From assembly GCA_030549175.1 (NCBI GenBank), contig JAUKUA010000006.1:2046001-2110000 (forward strand): a DNA stretch of 64,000 nucleotides, in the 5' to 3' direction. This stretch comes from Lasiosphaeris hirsuta (taxonomy: Eukaryota; Ascomycota; Sordariomycetes; Sordariales; Lasiosphaeriaceae). Positions within the stretch are counted from its first letter, which is position 1. Each line of letters opens with the position of its first letter. This document shows positions 11,353 through 22,271 of the stretch, in pieces. The notes below the pieces were generated by a model. It saw only the letters and a program-made list of their open reading frames with translations, had not been told where the DNA came from and did no database searches. A program made the translations under genes and the position numbers.

Positions 11353-12448
11353 GGCGGCGTAAACAACAGTAAATCAAGCGGCAAAAAATCTTTGAGACAT
11401 GCAAGTCTCTCTCTCGAGTTCGGATGAAACCTTTGTTGCTACTACCTGCTTACATATATATGTAAGGTACCTCGAGGTATATGGGATGAAAGCTGCAGCG
11501 TCTTGGGAGTGTGTGTGCTGTCAAGTCCATCTGAACTCAGCCCGAAAGGCTCTGTCGAGTTTCTTTGGGCATTGGCTGTCTGTCACCCTCCGAAAGACGA
11601 GCGAGCGCCTCTTTCTCTTAATTTTTCCCCAAAGAGATGGGCCAACTTCCGGTGGGGTTTCGTCAATTGGCAGCGACATGCAACAAGGGGGGCCACTTGC
11701 CTTCAAAGTTCCCTCGTCACCGACTGCGTTTGAAGAAGACAGCTACAAGGCCACCAATCCGGCCCCATGACCCTCTGGCGATGCCCATTCTGAGGCTCTG
11801 CGTATCATGTCGGTACGTCTCTTGTGCAGAACCCGATGCAGTGCGCAAAGACCGACCCTCAATCAGCGTTCTTGCCTTGGGGTGGCTGATGCAGCGCAGC
11901 ACTGGATGGGTTAGGCAGGCGCGCGGTGTATCACCATGCACAGTGTCGGGCTTTGCGGCCTGACTCGCTATCTTTGCACCCTGGCCAGTCGTTTCTCCCC
12001 TCCCCCCCCCCCCCTCCCCGGGGCAAGGGGAGTGGAAGGGGGACACTCTGAGCCGCTGCGTATTGAGTTGCTGCACACCGAAAATGGGCACCGCAGGTGG
12101 GAAAGGGCAGTTCCAACGAAGCCCTGAATACCTGTATTTTGGGCCATTCAGGAAATCTACTTCCACAATGGTATCCATGCCATGGCCATGGGTAAGGGGT
12201 GCTTGAGGAGCTTTGCCCTATGACAGCTGCATCCACACAGCCTTGCAGAATTCTTTCTTTGTATTGGTAAGTTTATCTGCTGGCTCCCTCCCGGCATAAG
12301 TCCACCTAGTAAAATACCGTACCAATAATCATTCCGGGACATCGCCCACGACCCCCTTTTCTCTAGCCTGACCATCAACAATTACCTTCCCTGTATGCAT
12401 CCCTTCCCATCCTCATCCAACCCAACCCCCCATCACCACCGTTACCAG
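11353..12448. other. Intergenic region with a C-rich tract
   Basis: About 1.1 kb upstream of the membrane-protein gene and downstream of the tyrosine-rich gene. A run of 14 C residues sits at about 12001-12014 within a longer pyrimidine tract. No coding sequence is supported. Confidence 0.45.
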
Positions 12449-13546
12449 TCATTGACCCGAGCCCGCATCCGACTTTGCCGTCGACCGGTCATCCCCCGAA
12501 TCGTCATCCTCCTTCTCCGAAGATGAGCTGCTGCTCGCATACCCCCACGGCCGGCTGGACGTGAGGTACGAAAAGACCTCCGGCGCCGTCGAGTACCCAT
12601 ACCTGTTCGTATACCCATACCCGGCGCAGTTGCTGGCATAGGACGGCTGTACTTGGTCGTAGTAGTAGCCATCTGGGTAGTGGCTGTCTGGGTAGTAGTA
12701 GTCCCGGTAGTCGTAGTAGTAGTAGTCAGGGTAGTAATAGTCGGCGGCGGGGGGGTCGGAGGCGTAGGGCGGGACGGGCCAGTAGTACCGCATGTGCCAG
12801 CTGTCCTCGACCTTCTGCTTTTTCTTCTTTTTGAGGAGCTTCTTGGACGGCGCGCCGAGAATGTCGTCGATGGCGTCGTGCACAAAGTGGTTCCGGTTCC
12901 ACTGCGCGGCCGTGCTGGCCCACGTGAAGTAGTTGATGCGGTGGTGCTGCGAGCTCCATTTGCATTTCTTGCCGTCTTTCTTGGGCTTGCTTCGCTCGGA
13001 CTCGCCGGCGTCGTCGGGTTTCGTCCAGAAGACCCACCAGTCGGGTGTTAGTTCGTAGCTTGTGGGCGAAGAGCTTGTCGGCGAGTATTCGTACTCCGGG
13101 GTTGCGTATTCGTAGCTGGGCAGGTTTTCCGTGGGGACCGCAGGGCACCGGCACTGGCAGACTTGGACGGGAGACTGGTAGTTGTGTGTGCACTGGTAGC
13201 AACCCGTGTAGTATGGTGTCCACTCGGGCCGGGCCGTATTTTGCTGATACTCGGGGCTAACATCGTATGGGTGGTCGGCTTCCTGTAGGCGCCCGAGTGC
13301 AGATCTTCCCCTCCTTATGATTTCTTCGCGAAGGGAATCATTGCCGTCGTCACTGTCCGAAGAGTGTTCAAGGTCGTCGTCAACTGAGTGGACCGAAGGA
13401 CTCTTCCGATTGGCGGCTTTGGGGTGAGAGGAATGATGGCTGTGGTGTGATGCCTCGGAGTGGGCGGAATGCTGCCTCTTTTGAGAGTCTCGGGAGCCCA
13501 AAGACCTGTGGCTCTTCTTTGACGTCGTGCTTCCGTTGGCTGACAT
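12449..13546 (-). CDS. Tyrosine-rich, serine-rich uncharacterised protein
   Basis: One exon from the ATG at 13546 encodes 365 residues; the frame extends further upstream without an ATG. The N-terminus is Ser/His/Lys-rich (KKSHRSLGSRDSQKRQHS). The middle has a Cys-containing stretch (YYTGCYQCTHNYQSPVQVCQ) and a lysine run (KKLLKKKKKQK). The C-terminal third has a very tyrosine-rich block (PPAADYYYPDYYYYDYRDYY) and Ser/Asp runs. No signal peptide or known domain is visible. Such Tyr/Gly/Ser/Asp composition resembles prion-like or condensate-forming segments; that is inference from composition. It could be a lineage-specific structural or stress protein. Confidence 0.7.
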   Translation of the reverse strand: MSANGSTTSKKSHRSLGSRDSQKRQHSAHSEASHHSHHSSHPKAANRKSPSVHSVDDDLEHSSDSDDGNDSLREEIIRRGRSALGRLQEADHPYDVSPEYQQNTARPEWTPYYTGCYQCTHNYQSPVQVCQCRCPAVPTENLPSYEYATPEYEYSPTSSSPTSYELTPDWWVFWTKPDDAGESERSKPKKDGKKCKWSSQHHRINYFTWASTAAQWNRNHFVHDAIDDILGAPSKKLLKKKKKQKVEDSWHMRYYWPVPPYASDPPAADYYYPDYYYYDYRDYYYPDSHYPDGYYYDQVQPSYASNCAGYGYTNRYGYSTAPEVFSYLTSSRPWGYASSSSSSEKEDDDSGDDRSTAKSDAGSGQ

Positions 13547-14338
13547 GGTGAATCTCACAGAGAGAGTGCCGGCGCGATTGTTGTAAATAGGGGCTGGTGG
13601 CCACTTTCGAGGAGGACGGCGCGGGTTAAATAACGACAACGTGATAATGTGTTACCTCACTCTGCCTTGGGCCATAAACATATCCGACCGGCGGTTGAGT
13701 TAAGCACGAGGGCACAGCGGCTCTTAAACTCGATTACCACTGGCTATAGCATCCCACAAGCAAAAGCGATTATTCCTGTGAAACGTGTTATACCGAGTCT
13801 TTGGGCCTATGGTTGATGAGCCTAGTTTTCAGCCGGTTGTATCTGACGTGACTTTTCCAGTAGTCTGTGGCTCCGTCAGTCAAAGAGAAATCCCGTGTTG
13901 TACAGTGGTATGACGACATGAGGGAGAAAGAGCTACATTGATGCCTAGGTTAGTTTCGACGGAAGTTGTACTCAGGCGTGTGACTACGCTCTGATTCACA
14001 TGTTTTTTTTTTGCAGGAAGAACAGCCCATAGTGTTGAAGAGAGTTCGATTGTCAACGACCTCTTTGTTCAAGTGCTAGGGATGTCTGGGTTGGGCCTTG
14101 TTTGTCCCTTGCCCGCTTGGAAACAGCTAGGTCTGACTTGTATGTAAGGTAACTAAGCACGGCCATAAAGGGGTAGCAATAACTCCGTATGTAGCAAGGC
14201 AAACACAACGCAGCCTCCCATTGCGAATTTTGTACCGCCAGCGCAACCGTGTTAGTTACATCAGCAGTCAGCAGTTACTTGATCAAACACTGGCAGGTCC
14301 CCAAACCCAAGCCTAAGGCGACACAGAGACTCGTACCA
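13547..14338. other. Intergenic region, no gene seen
   Basis: About 790 bases upstream of the tyrosine-rich gene and downstream of the DUF1996 gene. It has lower GC than the flanking exons and a short T-run near 14003. Nothing coding is supported. Confidence 0.45.
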
Positions 14339-15548
14339 TCAACATGACATGACCACTGCATCCTCGGGTCCATACTGGATCGGGTTGCAACCTGGGAGTG
14401 CCGCAAGACTTCCAAATACCGTCTCGTTGACCTTGCTCGGAATACTGGGGCACAGATTCTGGACCCGGTTGTTCTGCAGGAAGGGCTGAAATGTCTCACA
14501 GAAGTCTATGCGCCCGCCGCTGGCATTTCCACACGTGGGGTCCCGGATCGCTTTTTCCAGTAGCTCAATGTCCCAGCCGTTGAGGAAATCGGCATGGTAC
14601 CCAAAGCCGGTAGGATCACTGGAAACAACGGCGCTTGAGTCAGTGGGACACGCTCCACTTGCAACGAACTTGGACGGGCAACAACAAACCCCTGGGACAG
14701 AACAAAGGGCTGGTCTCCCGGCTTCCGGAGGTGACTGAACGCTTCGACATTCTACGTCATTTCGTACAGAAGAGCCGGGATGCGCACGGGGTGCGTCTTG
14801 GGGCACAGCCCATTGTCTATCCCCGAAGGGTACCTGACATGGCTTCTGTGATCTGGTGAGTCGACGCTTTTCCCGTCCCAGCACGACGGGAAGCGAATGC
14901 GAATCTGCAGCCCGCCCGGGCAGGGGCGGTCTGGGAATCCCGAATACGGTGGGAGGCCCGTCTCGCCGTTGGTGAGGAGGCAGATGAACTCGACGGCTTG
15001 CTGGTCGAGAGATGTTCTCGAAAAGCTACGGCGGAGCCGGTCGCCTGCGATCATGCGGAACTCTTTTGGGAACGGTTGGAGGGTCTTGCCGGCGCAGTAT
15101 TCTGTCCAGTCCATGCGCTCTCTGCAACAGAGCAGAGGTCAGCGGAGCATCGGGAGTTCTTGTGGAAGGGCACTGACTGGTAATAGACATTGATCCCTCC
15201 CACCTGCTCAACACTGATAAAGCTGCCATTCTCGGCGTGGAAGTAGACGGTTGGGACCCAGTAGTTGGAAAGATCCTTGGTTACGCCGCAAGTTGTGCAG
15301 TCCGAGGTCTGCGTCTTTCTGTAATCCATCGCTAGGTCGAAGGCATCTCCCCCCATGATGGTGTGGAGGTGCTCAGAGGGAACGCCTGGATACATGATGG
15401 GATCGGCTCTCTCGACCACAACGGGCTTGGCACATCCGAGGACCCAGAATGCCTGTGAGTCGGGCTCTCCGCAGTCTCGCGCTACTGCCAGCGCTACCGC
15501 CGATCGGATGCCAGCGAAGGCTCCGGTAATGCCGAACATGGACTTCAT
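14339..15548 (-). CDS. Secreted DUF1996-family protein with one internal TAG
   Basis: Three exons fit: 15178-15548, 14690-15121 and 14339-14618, totalling 361 codons. The start MKSMFGITGAFAGIRSAVALAVA is a signal peptide. DUF1996 hallmarks follow: FWVLGCAKPVVVERADPIMYPG, EHLHTIMGG, NYWVPTVYFHAENG, INVYYQ, FRMIAGD, CLLTNG, FPSCWDGKSVDSPDHRSHVRYP, and after the second intron DPTGFGYHADFLNGWD. An in-frame TAG at 14752-14754 falls between LLYEMT and NVEAFSHL. There a tryptophan codon (TGG) would be one G-to-A change away. A longer intron from a GTACGA donor at 14767 to the acceptor at 14619 would skip the stop in frame but delete about 28 conserved positions. The family is extracellular and of unknown function. 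This is either a young pseudogene or a sequence error. Confidence 0.75.
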
Positions 15549-16065
15549 TGTGGCGTCTAGGGGATGGAAACGGGGGGTGCAGCAATGAAGATGATGGATA
15601 AACAATGAATTGCTAAACAGATGCTTGCGCAAACTTGGTCGGGGCAGGTTGGGATAGCAAGACACAAGCTGGGCGAGACTGCCTTTGCGGAGCGACAAAG
15701 AGGGAAGGGACAAGCAGGGCCGGCTCTTGAGACACGAAGCAGGGCGCTATGACCTAGTGACTAAGACAGTCTTTCTATTATTGTCCGTAAAAAACCTGCT
15801 AAACAGCACCGCTAACAGACGCCTTTCACCGAGGGGAGAGATTGAGGTGCCGTATGTATCAAAGACTCTTGAGGTTGCAGCCGTCTAACGCCGTCATTCA
15901 TCAAGGTCGCCGGATGGTCCGGTCCTTCGGTGCAGTCATATCGTCTATCCGTATCGTACACGGGGCTCCTCCCTTATATCATACAGCCATCCACCTCGAC
16001 GGAACCATCGCCAATCGTTCGTCGCATGAGGTTTGGCGGTCGAGGCGATTATTGTCTGGAAACGG
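15549..16065. other. Intergenic region upstream of the DUF1996 gene
   Basis: About 520 bases between the DUF1996 start and the tom6 stop on the same strand. It should hold the DUF1996 promoter and the tom6 3' UTR. No coding sequence is supported. Confidence 0.45.
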
Positions 16066-16348
16066 TCAGCTGGATACGGTCGCGCTGGGGGCAGGGGGCA
16101 CCAACACTAGAAGCCATTCAGCCCACGAGCTTGTGAGGAATGTGACGGCGAGCTAGTTGGAAAGTCAGCAAGTTGGTGGCGCACTGGTGCGAAGGCAAAC
16201 TGACGCCAAAGGCAGTGAGGCTCTTGACGACGGAGGCATTCTCGGGCGACGAGAGGGTATCGTAGGTCGACCGGATCAGGCCAGACTTGGCCTGCCTGGA
16301 GCGCGTGTGGCTCGCCTTCTCGACCTGGATGCGCTTGGGGGCCATCAT
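16066..16348 (-). CDS. tom6: Mitochondrial outer membrane translocase subunit Tom6
   Basis: Tom6 is a small single-pass protein that stabilises the TOM40 preprotein import channel in the mitochondrial outer membrane. Two exons, 16205-16348 and 16066-16152, joined by GTCAGT..ACTAG in phase 0, encode 76 residues. The layout is that of fungal Tom6: a basic N-terminus MMAPKRIQVEKASHTRSR, then TYDTLSSPENASVVKSLTAFG, and after the intron a hydrophobic tail LAVTFLTSSWAEWLLVLVPP. Two ATGs are adjacent and either could start the protein. The C-terminal PAPSATVSS is slightly longer than expected. It diverges from the gene at 16771 across about 420 bases. Confidence 0.88.
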
Positions 16349-16770
16349 GATTGCGGTTGGAAATATGGGATATCGTGTGGAAGAAGGATGGCGATGACGA
16401 TTGAAGCAACAGGAAAAGTTGACGAGCTGGCACCGAAAGCAGAGCAAATTTTGGCTTGGCGCACGGCTGGTTCCGGCTTGCAACTGGCAACTTCTGTTGG
16501 CAATTGGCTGTTCGCACGTGCCCCAGAAAGTGCAGTGTTCAGAGGACTGGTGATGCTGCATGTGCCCCACATCACCCCACCTTCTCAGCCCACTGACTTG
16601 CCGGGCCATGCTGGTGCTTTTTCGGCTTTCCCTGGATTCTCTTGCGCTTTGAAGCTCTCGTGTCTCTCGTCTCTGGCGCTATAACCTCTTTGACTGCCGC
16701 TCCGATGCCCTGACAATGCGATGCTCTCTTGCTAGTCAATTAGAACGCCTGCACATATCCAGATCTGAAA
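16349..16770. promoter_or_regulatory. Bidirectional promoter between tom6 and the 16771 gene
   Basis: The two start codons face away from each other across 422 bases, so regulatory sequence is probably shared. A pyrimidine-rich stretch (TCTCGTGTCTCTCGTC) near 16660-16676 is typical of fungal core promoters. No specific factor site can be claimed. Confidence 0.5.
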
Positions 16771-17684
16771 ATGGCTGAGACACCAGGAACGCCCAATGCT
16801 GGCGCCGGCGCAGGGGGGTTTGTCGTTCCGCTCCCATCGCCAGCGCCTAGCAGCACATCAACACCAAGGTCAACCTCTGGCCTCCCACACCCGCGTGGCC
16901 ACGCCCTGCGCCCTGGGTCCGTCAAAGAGGACAAGGTCAGGAACTATGTCTCCGATCGTCTGATGCACATCAGCCGCCGCTTCATCAAGAAGCAATCGGG
17001 CCTTCCAGGATCTGGCGACGACATCGTCGGATACAAGTCAATGGGCGAATTGTCCAAAGACCTGGAGGGACTGCTCAATATCATCTGGCTATCGGGAACT
17101 CGTAAGTCCCACCCCATGCCAATGTTTGCGCTCATTCGTTTTGCCCCCATGTGCTGACTTGACTCCCAACCACAGCCAGGCTCCAAGTTCCCTACCTCTT
17201 GAACATCGCCGGCGACTTCAACACTTGGATCACGGATCTCCCCGCCTCTCCAACAGCGACCTTCTCGGCATTGCGCAAACTCGACCACTGCTTCGCCAGT
17301 CTGCTTTCGGGCAAGGACATCGAGACAAACGAGCCCCTACCAGGCTTTGAGAATGGGCTGCGGGCTGGCATGTCCAAGACCGACATGGTCCGCTGCAAGA
17401 GCTTAGTCGAGCAGACGCGCGTCTTGGTAGTGGACGTCATGGGCCAGCAACCGGACGAGGAGGACGGTGTAGAAGAAGTAGAGCACGCGTGGACGCCCGA
17501 TACGGCCGACGAGGCTGAGAGCGAGCCGGAGGGGCCGGACGGCAGGCCCAAGGACTTTCTAGATGATGACGAGGAGCGTTATCATATGGACGTCGCTCGT
17601 GTGTACGAGCGCACCCTCGTAGCACTCGGAGAGGCTCTTGGGGCCGGCGGTGGCGTAGGGGAGATACAGATCTCAGCCGATTGA
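16771..17684 (+). CDS. Conserved fungal protein of unknown function
   Basis: Two exons, 16771-17101 and 17176-17684 (donor GTAAGT, acceptor CCACAG), encode 279 residues. After a disordered Pro/Ser/Thr N-terminus (MAETPGTPNAGAGAGG) comes a compact conserved-looking part: VRNYVSDRLMHISRRFIKKQ, DLEGLLNIIWLSGTPRLQVPYLLNIAGDFN, FSALRKLDHCFASLLSGKDI and MSKTDMVRCKSLVEQTRVLVV. An acidic tail follows (QQPDEEDGVEEVEH ... DDDEERYHMDVARVYERTLV). The helical, leucine-rich core suggests a structural or adaptor protein that is soluble and intracellular. I do not recognise a named family. Confidence 0.82.
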
Positions 17685-18217
17685 GCCGGCATCGGCAGCA
17701 TAACAAGACGGCTTCTCCGTCAAAACAAGCGACCGCAACGCCTTTCCATGACCGATGGCGAGATATTGATATACCAAGAACCGGTTTGCGACCGGTTCGA
17801 GCTAATCCACGTGTGCAACAACAGCGGCGGGGGTGTCTCACACATCTTCCCCATTTGCCGCCCGAGAGCCGAGGGGATGAATGAGCATTTGCCATGAAAG
17901 CTTCGGCTCCCAGGGTAACTCGGCTACGCAACGAAGACTTGGGGTGATATTGCTCCGGGGGATGTCGAACTCGCGATATTGAAAAGCCATGCACATGTTT
18001 GACCACTCCCCGAAGCCAAGCAACAAGCCCTGCAGCTAAGAGCCCGACATCGCTGTATTACGCCTTCGGACCGTCACCGGTGCCCAACGGCGGGGATCCG
18101 ATCCAGTCCAGTGTATTCCCGCCGCTACCTTCATTTGTCATGTTTCCCCTCAGTGCAATTGCTTTTCCTGTCCAGTCCGTGGTCCTCTGTCTCCTCTGCT
18201 TCTATCTTCGACTCGCC
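17685..18217. other. Intergenic, promoter of the gamma-glutamyltransferase gene
   Basis: This 533-base interval holds an inverted stretch, AACCGGTTTGCGACCGGTT, at about 17780-17798, and a pyrimidine-rich segment just before the downstream start. An in-frame upstream ATG at 18140 would add a hydrophobic N-terminal extension to the next gene. Confidence 0.4.
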
Positions 18218-20197
18218 ATGGCTCCCGGAACGCTGGGGACTTTCCCCACGGACGACGGCAAGTTCACCATTTTCCCAAGCAGACGCAGCGTCGTCCACAG
18301 CACAAAAGGCATCGTGAGCACCATATCACCCCTGGCCAACGAAGCCGGTCTGAGAATCCTCCGCGAAGGCGGCAATGCAGCTGTGAGTCCCACTTTTGGC
18401 GCGAGGCATTCACATGCTAACGCCCGGCCAGGACGCCGCTATTGCCGCCGCTGCCGTCTTGAACCTCGTGGATCCGTCCATGACGGGGATAGGAGGCGAC
18501 GCATTTGCCTTGTTTTATGATGCCAAGGAGAAGAAGGTTCATGCCCTGAATGGCTCCGGGAGGTCGGCGGCGAAGGCGACGGTGGAGGATATCTGCCGCG
18601 ATCTGAACATCACTGATCGCATCTTTGGGACTATACCGAACACCTCGGCGCTCTCGGTGACGGTACCTGGTGCTGCCGCCGCGTGGGCCGATATTGTTGA
18701 GCGGTTTGGGTCTGGAGCGGTGTCGCTGTCGCAAGTTCTTGCACCTGCGATCGAATTGGCTGAGAATGGGTGCCCGATCAGCGAAATTGCGAGCTATTAT
18801 GTGAGTCTGGTGTGGTGTGTGTCGGGGGGGGGGTTGGGTTTGGGTTTGGGTTTGGTGTTGATTGCTAACGACTTTCAGTGGGTGGCGACGGAAGAAGAGC
18901 TCAGGGGTAAACCGAATGGGATTGAGCTCTTGAAGAAGGACCCGGCAGCACCACAGGGCCACAGAGCACCAAGGCCAGGGGAGGTGTACAAGAACCCGCT
19001 GCTGGCTGACACATTCAGACGATTGGGTGAGCATGGGAGGCAGGGTTTCTATGAGGGTCCAGTTGCCGAGGCTATCGTCAAAGTTGTCCAGGACCTTGGC
19101 GGGTACTTGACGTTGGAAGATCTCCAAAACCACGGCAAACAGGGAAGTGAGGCATCGAAACCTGTGCCTCTTCGTTTTCACGCCCGAGATGGCCAGGGGG
19201 GTTTTGATCTTTGGGAGCACCCGCCAAACGGGCAGGGGATCGTGGCACAGATGGCCTTGAGAATACTGGAGATACTGAAGGAGGAAGCCAAGATCCCCAA
19301 GTTCAAGCCGGAAGACCACAACTCGCCCGAGTAAGTGTCTCGTAACACACGGCCTAGACTTCTTTAACAGACCTTAGATACCTCCACGCCCTGGTCACGG
19401 CCCTCCGCATCGCCTTCGCAGACGGGACCTGGTTCATCACCGAGCCCCACGTCTCGTCCCCAGACCTCACCTCCTCCCTCCTGTCCTGGACCTACCTCCG
19501 AGAGCGCGCCCAGCTCTTCGACCCCGCGCAGGCGGCCACGAACCTCAGCCACGGCCCGCCCGCGCACCGCACCAGCGACACCGTCTACCTTGCCGTGGCC
19601 GACCCCGCCGGCAACGCCTGCTCGCTGGTCAACAGCGTGGCCGACACGTTTGGTAGCCGCGTTGTGCCGGCGGGCGTGGGCTTCGTGCTGCAGAACCGCG
19701 GCGCGGGCTTCCACCTCGGCCCGGCCGACCACCCCAACCTGTACGCGCCGGGCAAGCGGCCGTACAACACCATCATCCCGGCGCTCGTGACGGACGGGCC
19801 CACGGGCGACCTGCACACCGTGTTCGGCGTCATGGGCGGCGCCATGCAGCCACAGGGTCACGTACAGGTGCTGCTCAACATGCTTGTGTTTGGCATGAAT
19901 CCGCAGACGGCGCTGGATGCACCGCGTGTCTGCATTGGCGTCAGTCTGCCGGGCAAGTCGACGGATCCGGACAAGAAGGTGGATAATACGGTGTACTTGG
20001 AGGAGGGGATCAGTGAGGAGACGGCGAGGGTGCTGGAGGGGCTGGGGCATGAGGTGAAGGTCGCCAAGGGGATGGGCAGGGCGTTGTTTGGCAGGGGTCA
20101 GATTATTCGGGTGCATCATGACCCTGTGGATGGGCAAAGGGTGTATTCGGCGGGGAGTGATATGCGTGGGGATGGTGCTGCGGTGCCGCTGTTTTAG
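18218..20197 (+). CDS. Gamma-glutamyltransferase family protein
   Basis: These N-terminal-nucleophile enzymes cleave gamma-glutamyl bonds, classically in glutathione. Four exons fit: 18218-18382, 18432-18800, 18879-19330 and 19378-20197, giving 601 residues. Typical blocks are [44 protein letters not shown] (split by intron 1), GSGRSAA, SVTVPGAAAAW, and PPNGQGIVAQMALRIL. The autocatalytic site is HRTSDTVYLAVADPAGNACSLVNS, with the Thr of SDT as nucleophile, and GKRPYNTIIPALV and FGVMGGAMQPQGHVQVLLNM follow. The sequence is closest to the bacterial-like acylase branch without a cleaved signal peptide. The ATG at 18218 has a good context (GCCATGG). An upstream in-frame ATG at 18140 would add a hydrophobic anchor, so location is uncertain. 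Confidence 0.93.
18826..18857 (+). repeat. Telomere-like TTTGGG repeats inside an intron
   Basis: Intron 2 of the gamma-glutamyltransferase gene holds a run of G followed by about three TTGGGT units. This is close to but not the same as the fungal telomere unit TTAGGG. It is probably a simple-sequence expansion. Confidence 0.6.
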
Positions 20198-20414
20198 GGT
20201 AGTTGATGGAGGATTGATATTTCAGGGCTTAGGTTGTCGACAATGGGGTTTCTTTCGAGCAACATTATCAACAGCTTTTCCTATCGCGACTTGTTATTTT
20301 GGCGAGGGATTGTTTGCACGCTGAGACGGTCGTTTGCTCCCGCTATCGTTGAACCCCTAGCCCCTTTTTCTCCAAACATGTCATTCGAGTGCCCGTGAAA
20401 CGATCACTGCCCCA

Positions 20415-20760
20415 TTGTCCATGGTTAGTCACAAGACGGCCCTATCGATGAGGCGGAGCATGCTGCCACTGCCACTGGAGCAGTGACAGCTAGGCCCGGA
20501 TTGTTGGCAGGGGCTGGATTGCTAGCTGTGGTGCCAGGGGTATCGTCTGCAAGGTAACGTGATCAGATGATGAACTACCAGACGGAATGGGGCCGGACGG
20601 AATTGGGGTGACTTACCACTTGCGCCTGTCTGGCCGCTGTTGTTGTTGTTGTCACTGGTGCTGGCCGCACCAGTTATGGTATTGGCCGCATCGGTCGTGG
20701 CGTCAGCGCCGCTCGCGGCCTCCGCGTGCTCCTCGTTGCTTGAGAGACTGTTGTTTCAAA
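20415..20760 (-). other. Possible minus-strand exon pair, Ala/Thr/Asn-rich
   Basis: A short open segment (LSSNEEHAEAASGADATTDA, then a short Asn run) joins across a good GTAAGT..TGCAG intron to DDTPGTTASNPAPANNPG, ending at a TGACTAA stop near 20431. The low-complexity Ala/Thr/Pro composition resembles the C-terminal end of a secreted or wall protein. No upstream exon with a start could be established, so this may be a fragment or chance. Confidence 0.25.
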
Positions 20761-21218
20761 ACACTATATTCTGTCTTTTATTTGACTGGAAAAATGAGAA
20801 AGAGGAGGGACCAGTGCATGTCTCCGCCTCCGGCCGAGGTGAGGAATCACTCGGGCCGCCCCGGAGCGGTGACCATGATTGTCGCTGATTCTCACACAAA
20901 GCGTCCACCGAATCCTCAGGCCGGTCACAAACACTTCCGAGACATTTTCACTGCCTGAAATCACCATCCGACGCTCGAAAGAACAAGAATGTCGTCCTTG
21001 GCCTTTGTCTTTTTGCCTCTGCCTCTGCCTCCGGCTTTGGCTTTGGGTGCGGGTGTAGGCACATGTCCCTGCTAGAGTACTCGCTTCTTTGAAGACTTGG
21101 ACTGTTTGGCGCCGGACGCCGGCTTCATATTGGCCGATTTGTCCCATCGTTTGCTCATGCAGAGCGGGCATCAGTGCTGTGTCGATCCTCGAGTTCCAGA
21201 ACCCGACCGCGGTGGAGG

Positions 21219-21560
21219 ACGGCATGGAAATTGACAGCGGCGTTGCCACGCTGGTCCCCAAAGTGAACGAAGAAGTTGCTGACAACGACGACACGATGCT
21301 GGAGGACGCCCAGCCCGAGCCCGAGCCCGTCGAAGCTCCGACCGAGGCTGAGGCGCCTGCAGCTGCATCCGCGCTGGCAAGTTGCCGGCTCGAAAGCGGT
21401 ACTGTTGACGTCGAGGATGTCAAAGGCATTTCTGCCCGCCGAGTTGTGGACCGTGACATCGGCGCCGCAGTCTTACACCAAGAAGGTGACGAGTCTAGCG
21501 TCTCGGAATTCTACATTCTTGTGGTATTGTATAGCCATCTTGGTCGGTTCCTTGGGACGT
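21219..21560 (+). other. Acidic, Pro/Glu-rich open stretch, possible gene remnant
   Basis: From an ATG at about 21223 the frame reads MEIDSGVATLVPKVNEEVAD, then a Glu/Pro-rich part (EDAQPEPEPVEAPTEAEAP) and ESGTVDVEDVKGISARRVVD. Codon third positions are GC-rich only in the first half. There is no recognised domain, and downstream sequence loses coding character. It may be a remnant or an orphan gene. Confidence 0.25.
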
Positions 21561-21660
21561 TTCACACTGGCGCCAGGCAAACTCGTGCTGCGCGCTGGCT
21601 TCAGACGAAGCCAGTCCTCGTTTGCTTCTGCGAACACGGAGACACACTGACCCGATTCGG

Positions 21661-21768
21661 TCCCACTTTTCCGGTCATGAGCACAACACCCGATCCGCTT
21701 TCGTCAGGTGTCCGGCCCCGCTTTTCCCGGTCACTGACCACAATGCCCGGTCTACTTTCATTAGGAAA
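21661..21768 (+). repeat. Imperfect tandem repeat, about 55-bp unit
   Basis: Two copies beginning CC[AG]CTTTTCC and ending CTTTC[GA]T[CT]AGG follow each other at about 21662-21710 and 21718-21768. They share CGGTCA, CACAA and CCCG blocks and have diverged by point changes and small gaps. Confidence 0.55.
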
Positions 21769-22271
21769 TGGTCTGGAGGGGGTGCCTTTGTGGTGTTGGC
21801 GCCCCGCCTGTGTTTACCTTCTTAAGCTGCCTCCTCGTCTGTGCCTGCCTCCTCAAACTTGGTTCCTCCATGTGCTTCCTCCTCTAGCTTTCTGACGCTT
21901 CCCTCCCCTATGAGCTTGCATTCTGAGCTTGCTCCCGCGATTGCCCGTGAGCGGCAACCCGTCCGCTACCCTTCAAAACATCACGATCGCTGCCAATTTC
22001 TCACTTCCTTCGTGCTCGCGTATGCCTTTCCAACACGTCAAAAGCTCTCCGTGATCACCCAAAAAGACATTTCTGCTAAAAAATACTACTCAAGCGTCGA
22101 TGCGGTACGTCTCAACTGCTTTTTCCAACGCGTTGCTTCCTTTGCCACAACTTTCAACTGATCTCTTCGAATAGCCACTTCGTTCACATCAAATGCCCTT
22201 CTCTCCGCTCACCACGCCTTCCCGCTCCACCAAAAAAGCCCTTTTCTCCCCCCGAAAAGGCATCCGGCAAG

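Larger units (their letters stand above)
20198..22271. other. Long intergenic region with weak coding traces
   Basis: About 2 kb between the gamma-glutamyltransferase and the MYND gene. Three sub-features are listed separately: a minus-strand spliced trace (20415-20760), a plus-strand acidic open stretch (21219-21560) and an imperfect tandem repeat (21661-21768). Nothing else is supported. Confidence 0.45.

Noticed and set aside
18140..18217. Upstream ATG adding a hydrophobic N-terminus to the gamma-glutamyltransferase
   Set aside because: The downstream ATG at 18218 has a much better context and begins right before conserved sequence; the longer form is kept only as an alternative.
21089..21895. 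Single long plus-strand gene across 21.1-21.9 kb
   Set aside because: Only the first third looks coding; the rest covers an imperfect repeat and pyrimidine-rich DNA, so a full gene is not supported.
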